Assembly: GCA_902535565.1 (NCBI GenBank) | Contig: CACAUH010000034.1 | Coordinates: forward strand, 1-14,090 | From: an uncultured Bacteroidota bacterium | GTDB lineage: Bacteria; Bacteroidota; Bacteroidia; Flavobacteriales; UA16 | Length of the DNA stretch: 14,090 nt | Reading direction: 5' to 3' | Shown here: one piece after another, positions 1 through 6,851 of the stretch | Layout: each line of letters opens with the position of its first letter | Position numbering within the stretch: position 1 is the first letter of the stretch | Program-made: the position numbers and the translations under genes | Notes under the pieces: model-generated | Told to the model about the DNA's origin: nothing | Database searches by the model: none | What the model saw: the letters and a program-made list of their open reading frames with translations, nothing else

Positions 1-155
1 ATGCGAGCAAAGCGAAATCAGCGCTCGGATGGGAACCCACGCGCACCCTCGAGCAGCTGTGCTCCGAAATGGTGGCCTCTGACTTGGCTCTATTTAAGCG
101 GGACAAGTACCTCTTGGATGGGGGGCACGACATACTCAACCAACACGAGACCTGA
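1..155 (+). CDS. gmd: GDP-mannose 4,6-dehydratase, C-terminal fragment (5' end outside window)
   Basis: An open frame enters from the left edge (codons from base 3) and stops at TGA 153-155, giving about 50 residues. The reading contains KAKSALGWEPTRTLEQL, then LFKRDKYLLDGGHDILNQHE near the stop. This matches the C-terminus of short-chain-dehydrogenase-type GDP-mannose 4,6-dehydratases: the 'KAK..LGW.P....eLv..Mv..Dl.l.krd.yL..gGh..ln' tail. The family enzyme is cytosolic, uses NADP(H), and converts GDP-D-mannose to GDP-4-keto-6-deoxymannose, the first step toward GDP-L-fucose and related sugars for surface polysaccharides. The catalytic Ser/Thr-Tyr-Lys region lies outside the window, so activity cannot be judged. 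The gene ends 3 bases before the convergent helicase-nuclease gene, so the usual downstream partner fcl (GDP-fucose synthase) is not on this side. Another frame also opens here from base 1 but resembles no protein family I know. Confidence 0.85.
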   Translation, partial: ASKAKSALGWEPTRTLEQLCSEMVASDLALFKRDKYLLDGGHDILNQHET

Positions 156-158
156 TCC

Positions 159-3100
159 TCAAAGGGGCAGAACTTCAGTGCATTCGCCTGTGGCGCAGTA
201 AAACACAAATCCCCGAACGGGACGAGACTCATTCCGCGACAAGGCCGCCATATAGCCCTGCACTTGTTCCACGTGCTTTTTTCGCTTCTTGTCATCGGGT
301 TTGACCACCGTCTTGAAGTCGATGATGTCCACCACGTCTGATTTGATCACCACCCGATCAGGGCGAACCAATTCTCCGGACAGGCTGACCATTTCCCGCT
401 CGTTAAACACCGCGCCAGAACCATCGAACCAACCCGCCATGACCGGGTCGGAGACCACCTTTTGTACCATGGCGCACACCCTTTCCCAGTCTTGCTTGCT
501 GCATCTGGACCACGGCCATGGCCGAGACAGCACACGTTCAACATCACCTGCCTTCACAATGCGGGCAAGCTGACTGTGAACAGCAGTGCCAAAGGCCTGA
601 GCGTCCATCGCACCCAATGTGGGCCGATCGAGGTTCCGTTTCCCGCCTGCAATCACCTCCTTGGAAATCCCGTGGAACCGGAAAGCCGGCAACGTCCGCA
701 TTTCCGGTCCCGCTGCCCGTTCCTTGTCCAAGGGAAGCGCTGCTTCAAAATTCCTTGATCGATATGGAGCCACGGCCAGGTTGCATTCCATCGCCCGGTC
801 AATTGAACGCGCCATCGCCCGTCCCATGCGCTTGGGAATCCCCCCCTCATCCCAGTCAGCCTTGGCCACATCAATGACCACATGGAGGCGCACTTCCGCA
901 CGTGTGGTGCAGACGTAAGCGACATTGACTTCATCAAACCGCTGCTGCGCCCGCTCCCGATCCCAAGTCGAATGCGCCGCAGTGGCCTTGAGGGCACTCA
1001 AAGGGGCAACAACACCCGGCACGCCATATACATCTTCAGAAAGCGCAGCGGGCATCAAGGTCCGGTCCTCTTGTATCAAATCATCACCGAATCGCGTGAT
1101 CACCACAGGATATTGCAGCCCCTTGCTCTTGTGAACCGTCAAAATCCGAACTGAATCCGGGCCGGGCAGAACGCGAATCGACTGCTCATGGCCCTTGCGG
1201 TGCCAGTGGGTCAAGAATCCGGAGCGCCCGAAATCCTGCGCTGCGCGTTCTTGGGTGAGCTCAATCAAGGATTCAGCATGGGCGGGATAGTGGACATCAA
1301 TTTCGAGCGCGTGAAGAATGTGACCGATGCATTCTGTCAAGGGAAGTGCGGACCAAGCCGACGCATCAAAACCGGGAACAACATCCTTGAGGACAGATTG
1401 ACAGTCCAAGGTTCCGAAACGTTTTTCAGTTCCGTCCGCTCTCGACTTCCGGTATTCGGTGTGGTGCTTAACCAAGACCGCAGATTCATCCCACGGGGCA
1501 TTTTGCTGGTTTCGGATCGCCCCAAGTGCCTGCAGAAACCGCAACACCGGACCTGCCTCCTTGGGCGCCTCAAGTGCTTCAAGCAAATGCACCACCGCCA
1601 ACGCTGCTGGGTGTCGACCCAAGGCGAGGCTCTCATCTGTAAAAGGCACAATCGGATCCTCACGGGACAGCAGGAACTCCGCCAACTTCTTGGCTTCCGA
1701 ATTCTTGCGAACCAGGATGGCAATGTCGCCCGCAGGGAAACCATCTGCCATGGCCTGCCGGATGCGCAATTCCATCCAGTGACACACTGCATCAAACCGG
1801 TCTCCAGCGGTCTCCGCCTGCAACACTTCCACCTCGACCCCTCCGGGAAACGCCTTCATCGGCATCTGGGTCACATCGCCATAAACCTCGGCCAAGTCCG
1901 CCTCCAGATCTTCGGCCAAGTTGCCAAAAACCGCGTTGTTAAAGTGGACCACCTCGGGAGCGCTGCGCCAATTCTCGACAATCCGGTGCCGGTCCATGGC
2001 ATCCGTCATTTGGCCCACAGCATCATGTAACGCCGGCGAAAGTGGACGAAGTCCGTCGGACACAAGCCCGGGAAGGGCCCCCAGTTGACGGTGATCTCCG
2101 TTGCGCCACCTGTATATGGCCTGCTTGGCGTCGCCCACCACAAGAGAGAGCCTGCCTTGGGCCAATGTCTCTCCGACCACCACGGCCAAATTGTGCCACT
2201 GGGTCACCGACGTGTCCTGAAACTCATCGATGAAAATGTGATCATATCGCTCCCCCGTGCGTTCGAATATGTAAGGAGCTGGATTGTCTTGGACCACCTC
2301 AGAAATCATGCGGTTTAGGTTGCCCAGCGTGCGGACATTCTCCTCCCTTTGGACCTCGATGTACGCATGACGCAAAGCCGTCAACGTCCCGACAAGCGGC
2401 AAGCGACGGCCCAGCATTTGCCGGGTCCGGAAGTCATGCCCGCGCTCATCTGGTCCCATGGCTGCCTCCATCTCCGCCAACGCAACCAGACGCTCGTGAA
2501 AGACCGCAATGGCCGCTTCCCCCTCGTCATCGTTGCGCTTCGCCCAAACACCATTTTCAACGCCATTCAAGAGCTTCTTTCCCTGTTCCTTGGCCACGCC
2601 TTTTCGTAGACGCGGAAGCCAACTCTTCATGACCCACTTGCCAGTGAACGCGTCATACAAATTGGCCTTCTCCAAATCACGCTCCAAAGCCGCAGCCTCC
2701 GATTTGAGCATGGCAATCCGGGTTCGGACCTCCTTGTTCATCGCCCGCTCAATGTCAATGAACTGAGCAGGGGTCCATCCATCAAGACGTTCCAAGAGCG
2801 GCTGCATTTGCTCGTAATCAATGGCCTTGCCGATGCTCAGCAATTGACGCCTGACCTTGGCATCACGGTCGTCTTCCACAGCCTCCTCTACGAACCTCCC
2901 CAGCAACTCGGTGAGGTCGCCGTCCACGCCCAACTGATCCAACACCTTGTCCACGGCGGCGTCCAGAAGACGGGCCGTATCCAACTCGACACTGAAGTCA
3001 TGTTCGAGCTGCAAATCAGTGGCAAAGCCCCGGACCAGACCCCCCACAAACTTGTCAAGCGTCATAATGGAAAGCTCACCGTAATGCCGTTGAAGGTTGC

Positions 3101-3416
3101 GGCGAAGGGTCCGTGCCCGACGCCCCATCTCCTCATCCGCCAAACCTGTCTCGGCACGAAGACCATCCAGATGGGCGCTCTCGGAAACCCGGTCAGCCAA
3201 GACCTCGATCTCGGTCACCACACGGTCCTTCATCTCCTGAGCCGCCTTGTTCGTGAAGGTCAAAGCGAGAATTCTCCTAAAAGGAAAGGGGTCGTTGCTC
3301 GACAAGCAACAAGACAAATAAGCCTGGACAAGACGAAAGGTTTTTCCGCTCCCTGCCGAGGCGCCCATCACCCGAAACCCCATCGGCATTTGCCCCTCTA
3401 TCTCACCCTTGGCCAT
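159..3416 (-). CDS. AddA/RecB-type UvrD helicase with C-terminal RecB-like nuclease
   Basis: A 1085-residue cytosolic protein of the SF1A helicase class, expected to unwind and resect double-strand DNA ends for recombination repair. Helicase motifs are intact and in order: Walker A GASAGSGKT (18-26), Ia ALTFTNKAA (51-59), DEFQDT (397-402), GDAKQAIYRWR (438-448), NWRS (492-495), ILTVHKSKGLQYP (768-780) and the arginine-finger region VAYVCTTRA (842-850). The C-terminus holds a PD-(D/E)XK nuclease: GTAVH (943-947), RPD with Asp1020, DFK (1033-1035) and QVQGY (1051-1055), all apparently functional. The architecture and length fit AddA rather than plain UvrD/Rep. AddA normally works with AddB, which is not adjacent here. 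The start is uncertain: most relatives begin only a few residues before the Walker A, so Met12 (base 3383), preceded by a GAGGGG stretch nine bases upstream, is a good alternative. It is convergent with gmd and divergent from the MbnP-like gene. Confidence 0.92.
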   Translation of the reverse strand: MAKGEIEGQMPMGFRVMGASAGSGKTFRLVQAYLSCCLSSNDPFPFRRILALTFTNKAAQEMKDRVVTEIEVLADRVSESAHLDGLRAETGLADEEMGRRARTLRRNLQRHYGELSIMTLDKFVGGLVRGFATDLQLEHDFSVELDTARLLDAAVDKVLDQLGVDGDLTELLGRFVEEAVEDDRDAKVRRQLLSIGKAIDYEQMQPLLERLDGWTPAQFIDIERAMNKEVRTRIAMLKSEAAALERDLEKANLYDAFTGKWVMKSWLPRLRKGVAKEQGKKLLNGVENGVWAKRNDDEGEAAIAVFHERLVALAEMEAAMGPDERGHDFRTRQMLGRRLPLVGTLTALRHAYIEVQREENVRTLGNLNRMISEVVQDNPAPYIFERTGERYDHIFIDEFQDTSVTQWHNLAVVVGETLAQGRLSLVVGDAKQAIYRWRNGDHRQLGALPGLVSDGLRPLSPALHDAVGQMTDAMDRHRIVENWRSAPEVVHFNNAVFGNLAEDLEADLAEVYGDVTQMPMKAFPGGVEVEVLQAETAGDRFDAVCHWMELRIRQAMADGFPAGDIAILVRKNSEAKKLAEFLLSREDPIVPFTDESLALGRHPAALAVVHLLEALEAPKEAGPVLRFLQALGAIRNQQNAPWDESAVLVKHHTEYRKSRADGTEKRFGTLDCQSVLKDVVPGFDASAWSALPLTECIGHILHALEIDVHYPAHAESLIELTQERAAQDFGRSGFLTHWHRKGHEQSIRVLPGPDSVRILTVHKSKGLQYPVVITRFGDDLIQEDRTLMPAALSEDVYGVPGVVAPLSALKATAAHSTWDRERAQQRFDEVNVAYVCTTRAEVRLHVVIDVAKADWDEGGIPKRMGRAMARSIDRAMECNLAVAPYRSRNFEAALPLDKERAAGPEMRTLPAFRFHGISKEVIAGGKRNLDRPTLGAMDAQAFGTAVHSQLARIVKAGDVERVLSRPWPWSRCSKQDWERVCAMVQKVVSDPVMAGWFDGSGAVFNEREMVSLSGELVRPDRVVIKSDVVDIIDFKTVVKPDDKKRKKHVEQVQGYMAALSRNESRPVRGFVFYCATGECTEVLPL

Positions 3417-3506
3417 GCGCTCAAGTTCGTCCCTTCCCTTCCATTCCCCAAGTGCCTTTCACACCTGATGGGGAACAATTGCAACCTCTTGTATGCCCAA
3501 ACAGTT

Positions 3507-3520
3507 GTTCTTTAAGGAAC
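3507..3520. promoter_or_regulatory. Near-perfect 14-bp palindrome overlapping the ribosome binding site of the MbnP-like gene
   Basis: GTTCTTTAAGGAAC pairs 6 of 7 positions with itself; the only mismatch is a T/G pair. It lies 8 bases before the preferred ATG at 3529 and contains the AAGGA Shine-Dalgarno-like core (3514-3518), which sits 10 bases before that ATG. It could be a dimeric repressor operator. In RNA it could form a short GUUCU/GGAAC stem with a UUAA loop that covers the ribosome binding site. A second, looser inverted repeat lies just upstream: AACAATTG at 3474-3481 against CAGTTGTT at 3502-3509, one mismatch. No regulator is encoded nearby, so function is inferred only from position and symmetry, and chance is a real alternative. 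Confidence 0.3.
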
Positions 3521-3528
3521 TTCGAGTC

Positions 3529-4302
3529 ATGCACAACCCTTCCCTCCGCATTCCCACCTGCCTCACACTCATTTGGGCCTGCCTGATTGGAATCGCGCTG
3601 CCCACAGGCTGCAAACCGGAACCGCTCCACGGAGGACCCGGCACCCTGACCCTGACCGCCGACTTTACATTCGGAGGGGACAGTGTCCTCATTGGACAGA
3701 CGGCCTCAAACGCATTGGGCCAAAACCTCCGCCTCGAAACCTTCTCCATATACCTCGGGGGAATCGAACTTCTAAACGACACAGGAACTGTGCGGCTTTC
3801 CGATGCTGAACGCTGGAATGCAGGAGAAGACAATGTCTGGAACTACTCCCTGCAATCAGGGGTATACCAAGGCTTCCGAATCCACATCGGGGTGCCCTCT
3901 GAATTCAACACAGACACCGACCCGACCATTTGGCCGAACGACCACCCATTGGGCGTCTCGGGAAGTGCCGGCATGTTCTGGAGCTGGAACACCGGCTACA
4001 TCTTTTCCAAGTTTGACGGCAAAGCCGACACCACGGGAGCCACCAACTTCCTGCACCCTTTTGCCTACCATATCGGAGGAGATGATCACATCATCGAGGT
4101 CCGCTATGACACGCCTTGGGAAGTCACCGAATGCTCCCAACACGCCTTCTCTCTGCAAGGGGACATTCTTGACTTTTTGGTGACACCAACAGACACCATC
4201 GACGTGGCCATTGACAACATCACCCACACAGGAGACAATCCCGGTCTCGCTGCCCGCTATGTGGCCGCACAAACCGAAGCGGTGACCTTGACCAAGCAAT
4301 AA
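3529..4302 (+). CDS. MbnP-like copper-binding-type envelope lipoprotein
   Basis: A 257-residue protein. I start it at ATG 3529 because AAGGA lies 10 bases upstream and the resulting signal peptide is of normal length, ending in the lipobox-like LPTGC (lipidated Cys28). An in-frame ATG at 3493 would add 12 residues. After the signal comes one beta-rich MbnP-like domain: GTLTLTADFTFGG, then LRLETFSIYLGGIELL, a WNYSLQSGVYQGFRIHIGVP strand, NDHPLG, the family hallmark MFWSWNTGYIFSKFDG (149-164), and FLHPFAYHIGGDDH with three histidines (176, 181, 187). In studied relatives (MbnP, CorA) a tryptophan oxidised to kynurenine helps bind copper; the partner di-haem enzyme MbnH makes that modification. 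The next gene, 27 bases downstream, is such a di-haem protein, which supports the assignment. Mature Cys residues are only the lipidated one and one in TECSQH, so this is not a four-Cys member of the family. Metal identity is inferred, not shown. Confidence 0.85.
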   Translation: MHNPSLRIPTCLTLIWACLIGIALPTGCKPEPLHGGPGTLTLTADFTFGGDSVLIGQTASNALGQNLRLETFSIYLGGIELLNDTGTVRLSDAERWNAGEDNVWNYSLQSGVYQGFRIHIGVPSEFNTDTDPTIWPNDHPLGVSGSAGMFWSWNTGYIFSKFDGKADTTGATNFLHPFAYHIGGDDHIIEVRYDTPWEVTECSQHAFSLQGDILDFLVTPTDTIDVAIDNITHTGDNPGLAARYVAAQTEAVTLTKQ

Positions 4303-4329
4303 GTCGGAAAACGGTACGATCTTGAAGTC

Positions 4330-5457
4330 ATGGTCCGGCAATCCGCCCACAACCCTTTGCTCACCCCATCCGCTCTCCGCGGGTGGGCCTTTCTGATGGT
4401 GGTTTGGTCCGTTGGCTGCAGACCCGATGCGCCTGATGGACCCGACAACCCGCCCAGCGCCACGCCATTGGCCATAGAGATTCCGCCATTCTTTCCCCCG
4501 ATGGACATCCCGCCCGACAACCCGACAACCGTCGAAGGCGTCGAACTCGGGCGGCTCCTTTTTTGGGAAAAAGGGCTCAGCGCAGACAGCACCATGAGCT
4601 GCGGATCCTGTCATTTGCCGTCCTTTTCCTTTGCCGACCCCAACGCGGTATCCACAGGAATCACTGGTGCTCAGGGCACGCGCAACGCCATGGCCTTGGT
4701 TAACATGGGGTGGGCTCAACGCTTCTTCTGGGATGGGCGCGCTGCCACCCTTGAAGAGCAAATCCTCGAACCCGTCTCCCACCCGGACGAAATGAACCTG
4801 CCGTGGTCCGAGGCCGTGACCAGACTCAAAGAAGATGCGGACTATGCAAACCGCTTCTATGTGGCCTTTGCAGACGAAACCATCACGCCGGAGCAAACAG
4901 CCAAAGCCATCGCTCAATTTCTCCGCACCATGGTCTCCGCAGAAAGCAAATTCGACCGTTGGCGCAAAGGGCAGGTCGAATTGACCGACCTGGAGTTTCA
5001 GGGATACGAGATGTTCAATCGGGAAGGCGGAGACCCCGAAGTTGTCACGGGTGGGCAATTCGGAGGGGACTGCTTCCATTGCCACGGCGAGGCGGGACTC
5101 CAGTTCACAGACTATCTCTTCCACAACAACGGACTTGACAGCACCTTCGCCGCCGACCCTGGGGTCGCCGACGTGACGGGCATGCCATTGGACAGTGGCC
5201 GATTCCGAACGCCCACCCTGCGCAACGTCGCCTTGTCGCCCCCCTACATGCACGACGGCCGATTCAACACCCTCGAAGAGGTCATTGACCACTACAATTC
5301 TGGTGGCCTCCCCTCTGCCACCATTGACCCCTTCATGAAATACAGTTCCGGCGGTTTGATGCTGCAACCCCAGCAAAAGGAAGCACTCATTGCATTCCTG
5401 CATACCTTAACCGACACTGCGTTCGCCTCGAACCCATCCTTCGCGGACCCACACTGA
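4330..5457 (+). CDS. Di-haem cytochrome-c peroxidase / MbnH-like lipoprotein
   Basis: A 375-residue member of the CcP/MauG di-haem family. The N-terminus is a lipoprotein signal ending in SVGC (Cys30), followed by a proline-rich linker (31-66). Two c-type haem sites are visible: CGSCH (91-95) and CFHCH (248-252). Between and after them are family blocks LGRLLFWEKGLSAD, GTRNAMALVNMGW, FFWDGRAATLEEQ, HPDEM, FRTPTLRNVALSPPYMHDG with a distal His308, and TLEEVIDHYNSGG. Family enzymes either reduce peroxide with electrons from small cytochromes or, as MbnH and MauG do, use high-valent haem to oxidise a residue in a partner protein. The adjacent MbnP-like gene favours the second role, though a plain peroxidase cannot be excluded from sequence alone. 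Both proteins would be envelope lipoproteins. The gene lies 27 bases after the first cluster gene and 3 bases before the transporter, so the three are very likely co-transcribed. Confidence 0.92.
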   Translation: MVRQSAHNPLLTPSALRGWAFLMVVWSVGCRPDAPDGPDNPPSATPLAIEIPPFFPPMDIPPDNPTTVEGVELGRLLFWEKGLSADSTMSCGSCHLPSFSFADPNAVSTGITGAQGTRNAMALVNMGWAQRFFWDGRAATLEEQILEPVSHPDEMNLPWSEAVTRLKEDADYANRFYVAFADETITPEQTAKAIAQFLRTMVSAESKFDRWRKGQVELTDLEFQGYEMFNREGGDPEVVTGGQFGGDCFHCHGEAGLQFTDYLFHNNGLDSTFAADPGVADVTGMPLDSGRFRTPTLRNVALSPPYMHDGRFNTLEEVIDHYNSGGLPSATIDPFMKYSSGGLMLQPQQKEALIAFLHTLTDTAFASNPSFADPH

Positions 5458-5460
5458 ACC

Positions 5461-6717
5461 ATGACACTGCGCCGCCTCATGCTCACCTTGGGGCCGGGCA
5501 TTTTGTTCGCCTCCACCGCCATCGGAACCAGTCACCTTGTTCAAGCAACCAGGGCAGGCGCGGATTACGGATTTGCACTGCTGTGGGCCGTGCTCGCAGC
5601 CAACATCGCGAAATACCCCTTTTTTGAATTCGGCACACGCTATGCGAATGCCACAGGGACCTCTTTAATCGCGGGTTACAGAACTTTTGGGCGCTGGGCT
5701 TCGTGGTCCTATTTGCTGCTGACCGCATTAACATGTGCTTTCGTCATGGGAGGCGTCGGTATCGTGACAGCGGCCTTCCTCGACCACCTTTTCGGCGCTT
5801 CAAAATGCCTTGGATTCAATGCAACACCCCATGTCGCAGTGGCCACCTTCTCGGGATGTGTCGCTGTTCTGATGTTCGGCCGTTATTCCGCCCTGGACAA
5901 GGTGATCAAAACCATCAGCCTTGTGCTGCTCGTCGGCACCGTCGGTGCCACAATTGGGGCCCTGATTCACACCCCCATTTCCAATGTGCCGCAAACACCA
6001 GCAGACTTCAATCCTTGGCGTGGCGCCGAATTCACTTTTCTCATCGCCCTGCTCGGCTGGATGCCATCTGCGGTGGACCTCAGCCCTTGGACCAGCATTT
6101 GGACCCTAGAACGTTACAAGCAGACCGGGTTCAAGCCGGCACTGCGAGATGCGGTCCGGGAATTCAACCTCGGCTATGCCTTTTGCATTCTCCTGGCCCT
6201 CTGTTTTCTTCTTCTGGGCGCCTTGCTGCTTCGAACAAACGACGTGGCACTCCCCAGTGGAACTGCAGCTTTTGCTGCCGGAATCATCGGACTGTACACT
6301 GAAGTTCTCGGCGCATGGAGCACCCCCTTTGTGGGTTCTGCCGCCTTTGCAGCGATGCTGGGCACCTGCATTGCCTGTCTCGATGGATTCAGCCGCAGCT
6401 TCAGCCACGGCATAGCTGCACTGCGAAATACCGACGTACAATCCCGACACGAACACACCAGCCTGGTCTTGATCTCCATCGGGGCTTTGATTCTGATCAT
6501 CGTCTTCCCCCAAGACATTCGAACCCTTCTTGATTTCGGGAACATTCTCAGCTTCTGCGTTGCACCACCCTCTGCACTGGCCATGCTGATTCTGGTGACA
6601 CGGAAACAGTTTCCTGAACACGCCCGCCCCAAGCGTTGGCTCACGTGGACTGCCATTCTGGGACTGGGGTTCCTCTTGATTCTCACTGTGCTGTACTTGC
6701 AACACGTGTTGGCATAA
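5461..6717 (+). CDS. Nramp-like divalent metal transporter, non-canonical metal site
   Basis: A 418-residue inner-membrane protein with about 11 hydrophobic helices. The start of TM1, GPGILFASTAIGTSHLVQAT (11-30), and the overall layout match the Nramp/SLC11 fold. Canonical Nramps carry DPGN in TM1 and a Met-Pro-His motif in TM6 and use these residues to bind Mn2+ or Fe2+ with protons. Here the TM1 stretch reads AIGTSH (20-25), with no Asp or Asn, and TM6 reads GWMPSAVDLSPW (199-210), keeping the Met-Pro but replacing His with Ser. This places it in a divergent Nramp-like group, so substrate and even transport mode are open. It begins 3 bases after the di-haem gene stop, implying translational coupling and a shared role with the MbnP/MbnH-like pair. 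Family assignment rests on fold-level resemblance; the metal is unknown. Confidence 0.83.
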   Translation: MTLRRLMLTLGPGILFASTAIGTSHLVQATRAGADYGFALLWAVLAANIAKYPFFEFGTRYANATGTSLIAGYRTFGRWASWSYLLLTALTCAFVMGGVGIVTAAFLDHLFGASKCLGFNATPHVAVATFSGCVAVLMFGRYSALDKVIKTISLVLLVGTVGATIGALIHTPISNVPQTPADFNPWRGAEFTFLIALLGWMPSAVDLSPWTSIWTLERYKQTGFKPALRDAVREFNLGYAFCILLALCFLLLGALLLRTNDVALPSGTAAFAAGIIGLYTEVLGAWSTPFVGSAAFAAMLGTCIACLDGFSRSFSHGIAALRNTDVQSRHEHTSLVLISIGALILIIVFPQDIRTLLDFGNILSFCVAPPSALAMLILVTRKQFPEHARPKRWLTWTAILGLGFLLILTVLYLQHVLA

Positions 6718-6774
6718 TTCCATCGCCCACAGATTTGACCACGTCGGGGTTCAAAAGTCCCTGCCCACTGGGGA

Positions 6775-6802
6775 TTGCAGAGCATTGGGTCCGGTAATTT
6801 CA
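6775..6802 (+). promoter_or_regulatory. Possible Bacteroidota-type promoter for the PKD protein-porP operon
   Basis: The 134-base gap between the transporter and the preferred start of the PKD gene contains TTG (6775-6777), then 17 bases, then TAATTTCA (6795-6802). This resembles the flavobacterial -33 TTG / -7 TAnnTTTG pattern but misses the last G. Transcription would begin around 6807, giving a short leader to ATG 6852, or an almost leaderless message if ATG 6807 is used. No terminator hairpin for the upstream cluster was found in this gap, so readthrough is possible. Confidence 0.28.
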
Positions 6803-6851
6803 GCTCATGTCGGGATGCAACCCCTGCGGCAGATTCGCCGTAAACGCATGC

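Noticed and set aside
1..201. 66-codon ORF from base 1 on the + strand
   Set aside because: The neighbouring frame is clearly the gmd C-terminus; this one overlaps it and then runs antisense into the helicase-nuclease end without any recognisable feature.
1188..2030. 280-codon + strand frame inside the helicase-nuclease gene
   Set aside because: Antisense shadow of a gene with complete helicase and nuclease motifs; no family resemblance.
2808..3515. 235-codon + strand frame across the helicase start and the divergent intergenic region
   Set aside because: Mostly antisense to Walker A and motif Ia of the helicase; its product resembles nothing recognisable and would run through the better-supported promoter region of the MbnP-like gene.
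3856..5403. 515-codon open frame on the minus strand, antisense to the MbnP-like and di-haem genes
   Set aside because: It lies entirely over two well-supported genes with strong motifs on the + strand. Its translation has no recognisable domain and reads like a codon-bias shadow in GC-rich DNA.
6718..6790. Possible terminator hairpin after the transporter gene (CCCACTGGGG around 6763-6772)
   Set aside because: The arms leave too short a loop, and no T-run follows.
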